In this document: positions 6,079 through 7,249 of the stretch, in pieces
Numbering within the stretch: position 1 is the first letter of the stretch
Layout of the letters: the number at the start of each line of letters is the position of its first letter
Assembly: GCA_035532755.1 (NCBI GenBank)
Contig: DATKQI010000147.1
Span: 1-7,249 of the forward strand
Reading direction: 5' to 3'
DNA from: DATKQI01 sp035532755
GTDB taxonomy: Bacteria > Pseudomonadota > Alphaproteobacteria > Acetobacterales > Acetobacteraceae
Length of the DNA: 7,249 nucleotides
Made by a program: the position numbers and the translations under genes
Notes under the pieces: model-generated
Told to the model about the DNA's origin: nothing
Databases searched by the model: none
What the model saw: only the letters and a program-made list of their open reading frames with translations

Positions 6079-6957
6079 ATGGCTGAAGCGGTCCATGTCA
6101 TCGGCGCATCCGGCCGGTCCGGCCTTGCGCTGTGCCGCGCGCTGCTTGCCAGGGGCGTGCCCGTCATACCCGTCGTGCGCGATGCCGCGAAGTGGCGGGT
6201 GGTGGGTCTGCCCTGCCCGCCGCGCATCGCCGACCTCACCGATGCCGCCGCACTTGCCGCGGCACTCGTGGATGCCACCCGCATCGCCTCCGCCGCGCAC
6301 GCGCGCCACGCGCCCGCCATCCTGGCCGCCGCCCCGGCCTTGGCGCGCATCGTGCTGCTCGGCAGCACCCGCAAGTTCTCCCGCTGGCCGGATGCGCATG
6401 GCGAGGGCGTGAAGGCCGGGGAGGCCGCGCTGCTCGGCTCCGGCCGGCCGGGGATGATCCTGCACCCGACGATGATCTACGGCGCGGAGGGGGAGGACAA
6501 CGTGCAGCGCCTGGCCGCCCTGCTGCGCCGCCTGCCGGTGGTGCCGCTGCCGGGCGCCGGCCGCGCCCTGGTGCAGCCGATCCACCAGGATGACGTGACC
6601 CGCGCGGTGTGCGCCGCGCTTGACCTGCCGGACCTTGCGCCGCGCGCCCTGGTCATCGCCGGGCCCGCGCCGCTGTCCTATGCGGATTTCACCCGCGCCG
6701 TGGCGGCTGCCGCCGGGCTGCGCCCGCCGCGCATCCTGCCCATCCCCGCCGCGCCGCTGATGGCGGCTGCGAGGCTTGCCGCCCTGCTGCCGTTCCTGCC
6801 GCGCATCCGCCCCGCCGAGATCCGCCGGCTGCTGGAGGACAAGGCGTTCGACATCGCGCCGATGGCACAGACCCTCGGCTTCCGCCCGATCCCGCTCGCC
6901 GAGGGGCTGGCGCGGACCTTCCGCCCGCCGCACACTGCCCCATCTGCTGTTGCCTGA
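6079..6957 (+). CDS. Atypical NAD(P)-binding SDR / epimerase-like protein
   Basis: This 292-residue protein starts with a Rossmann nucleotide loop GASGRSG (G9, G12, G15) after the first beta-strand, as in NAD-dependent epimerase/dehydratase and NDUFA9-like atypical SDR proteins. LLGSTRKFS in the middle and HPTMIYG (Tyr134) followed by DNVQRLAALLRRLP and a QPIHQDDV block match that superfamily's usual order. The catalytic YxxxK is not intact: Lys112 is present but the Tyr position holds Gly108, so classical SDR chemistry is unlikely. The substrate cannot be deduced. The C-terminal third (about 200-275) is Ala/Pro/Leu-rich and may form the substrate lid or a membrane-associated helix. The start has no clear Shine-Dalgarno sequence. 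It is divergent from rplM and lies 23 bases before an amidohydrolase gene, so the two probably form an operon. Confidence 0.85.
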   Translation: MAEAVHVIGASGRSGLALCRALLARGVPVIPVVRDAAKWRVVGLPCPPRIADLTDAAALAAALVDATRIASAAHARHAPAILAAAPALARIVLLGSTRKFSRWPDAHGEGVKAGEAALLGSGRPGMILHPTMIYGAEGEDNVQRLAALLRRLPVVPLPGAGRALVQPIHQDDVTRAVCAALDLPDLAPRALVIAGPAPLSYADFTRAVAAAAGLRPPRILPIPAAPLMAAARLAALLPFLPRIRPAEIRRLLEDKAFDIAPMAQTLGFRPIPLAEGLARTFRPPHTAPSAVA

Positions 6958-6980
6958 CCCCATTCCGCCGGAGAGCCGCC

Positions 6981-7249
6981 ATGCCGATCATCAACCGCAT
7001 CGCCGATTTCCACGAGGAGATGACCGCCTGGCGGCACGACCTGCACACCCATCCCGAGCTTGCCTTGCAGGAGCAGCGCACGAGCCGGGTGGTGCAGGAC
7101 CGGCTGGCCGAATTCGGGGTGGACGAGATCGTGACCGGGCTCGCCACCACCGGCGTCGTCGGCGTCATCCGCGGGCAGGGGCCGAACAGCGCGGCCGGCG
7201 GCCCCGCCATCGGCCTGCGCGCGGACATGGACGCGCTGCCGATCCTGGA
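6981..7249 (+). CDS. M20-family amidohydrolase (hippurate hydrolase / N-acyl-amino-acid hydrolase type), 3' end off window
   Basis: Only the first 89 codons are visible. They show the N-terminal signature of the M20D amidohydrolase group: WRHDLHTHPEL (17-27), a TGVVGVIRG strand segment, and RADMDALPIL (80-89) at the window edge. Family members hydrolyse N-acyl amino acids such as hippurate, N-acetyl- or indole-amino acid conjugates, using a binuclear metal site whose main ligands lie further downstream and cannot be checked here. There is no signal peptide, so it is probably cytoplasmic. The start is supported by GGAGAG ending five bases before the ATG. It follows the dehydrogenase-like gene by 23 bases and is probably co-transcribed with it. 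The exact substrate is unknown. Confidence 0.93.
   Translation, partial: MPIINRIADFHEEMTAWRHDLHTHPELALQEQRTSRVVQDRLAEFGVDEIVTGLATTGVVGVIRGQGPNSAAGGPAIGLRADMDALPIL

Noticed and set aside
5955..6374. N-terminal extension of rplM
   Set aside because: L13 proteins start at MKTTLSLKP-like sequence, a good ribosome-binding site precedes that ATG, and the extension would cross the promoter and run antisense to another gene.
5551..6963. Minus-strand open frame of 470 codons across rplM and the dehydrogenase-like gene
   Set aside because: It is antisense or out-of-frame to two clearly recognised genes, with low-complexity composition; a GC-rich shadow frame.

Overview
This looks like an ordinary chromosomal stretch of a very GC-rich alphaproteobacterium. 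It carries the rplM-rpsI ribosomal operon, an arginine biosynthesis gene, a polyhydroxyalkanoate (PHA) synthase, a gamma-type carbonic anhydrase homologue and several housekeeping-type genes. The L13 and S9 proteins have an alphaproteobacterial form (for example an S9 of 162 residues with an acidic-to-basic N-terminal extension). That, with the GC content, suggests Rhodospirillales/Acetobacteraceae, but this is an inference from memory of the families and not a computed placement. No insertion sequence, phage gene, CRISPR array, tRNA or rRNA is visible.

Layout from left to right: (i) positions 1-726, minus strand, hold most of a Pro/Ala-rich lipoprotein that begins what looks like an OmpA-type C-terminal domain and runs off the left edge. 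(ii) Divergent from it, 796-2595 plus, is a complete class I PHA synthase (phaC). (iii) Convergent with phaC is a minus-strand group read in the order argC (3793-4743), gamma-carbonic anhydrase family protein (3249-3800, overlapping argC by 8 bases) and a small exported protein of unknown function (2621-3193). (iv) Upstream of argC is a 253-base gap holding the intrinsic terminator of the ribosomal operon and a perfect 10-base inverted repeat in the argC leader. (v) rpsI and rplM (4997-5485 and 5490-5954, minus) form a tight operon with a recognisable TTGACA -35 box upstream. (vi) Divergent from rplM, on the plus strand, is an atypical short-chain dehydrogenase/epimerase-like protein (6079-6957), followed after 23 bases by the start of an M20-family amidohydrolase cut off by the right edge.

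Functional links: rplM-rpsI is a translation operon that ends at a strong terminator. argC and the carbonic anhydrase homologue appear translationally coupled. A bicarbonate link to arginine synthesis (through carbamoyl phosphate) is conceivable but unproven. PhaC has no other PHA gene next to it here. The most interesting non-coding signals are the hairpin and possible leader ORF before argC, and the overlapping divergent promoter with a small palindrome between rplM and the dehydrogenase-like gene. I did not find convincing evidence of a novel multi-gene system.
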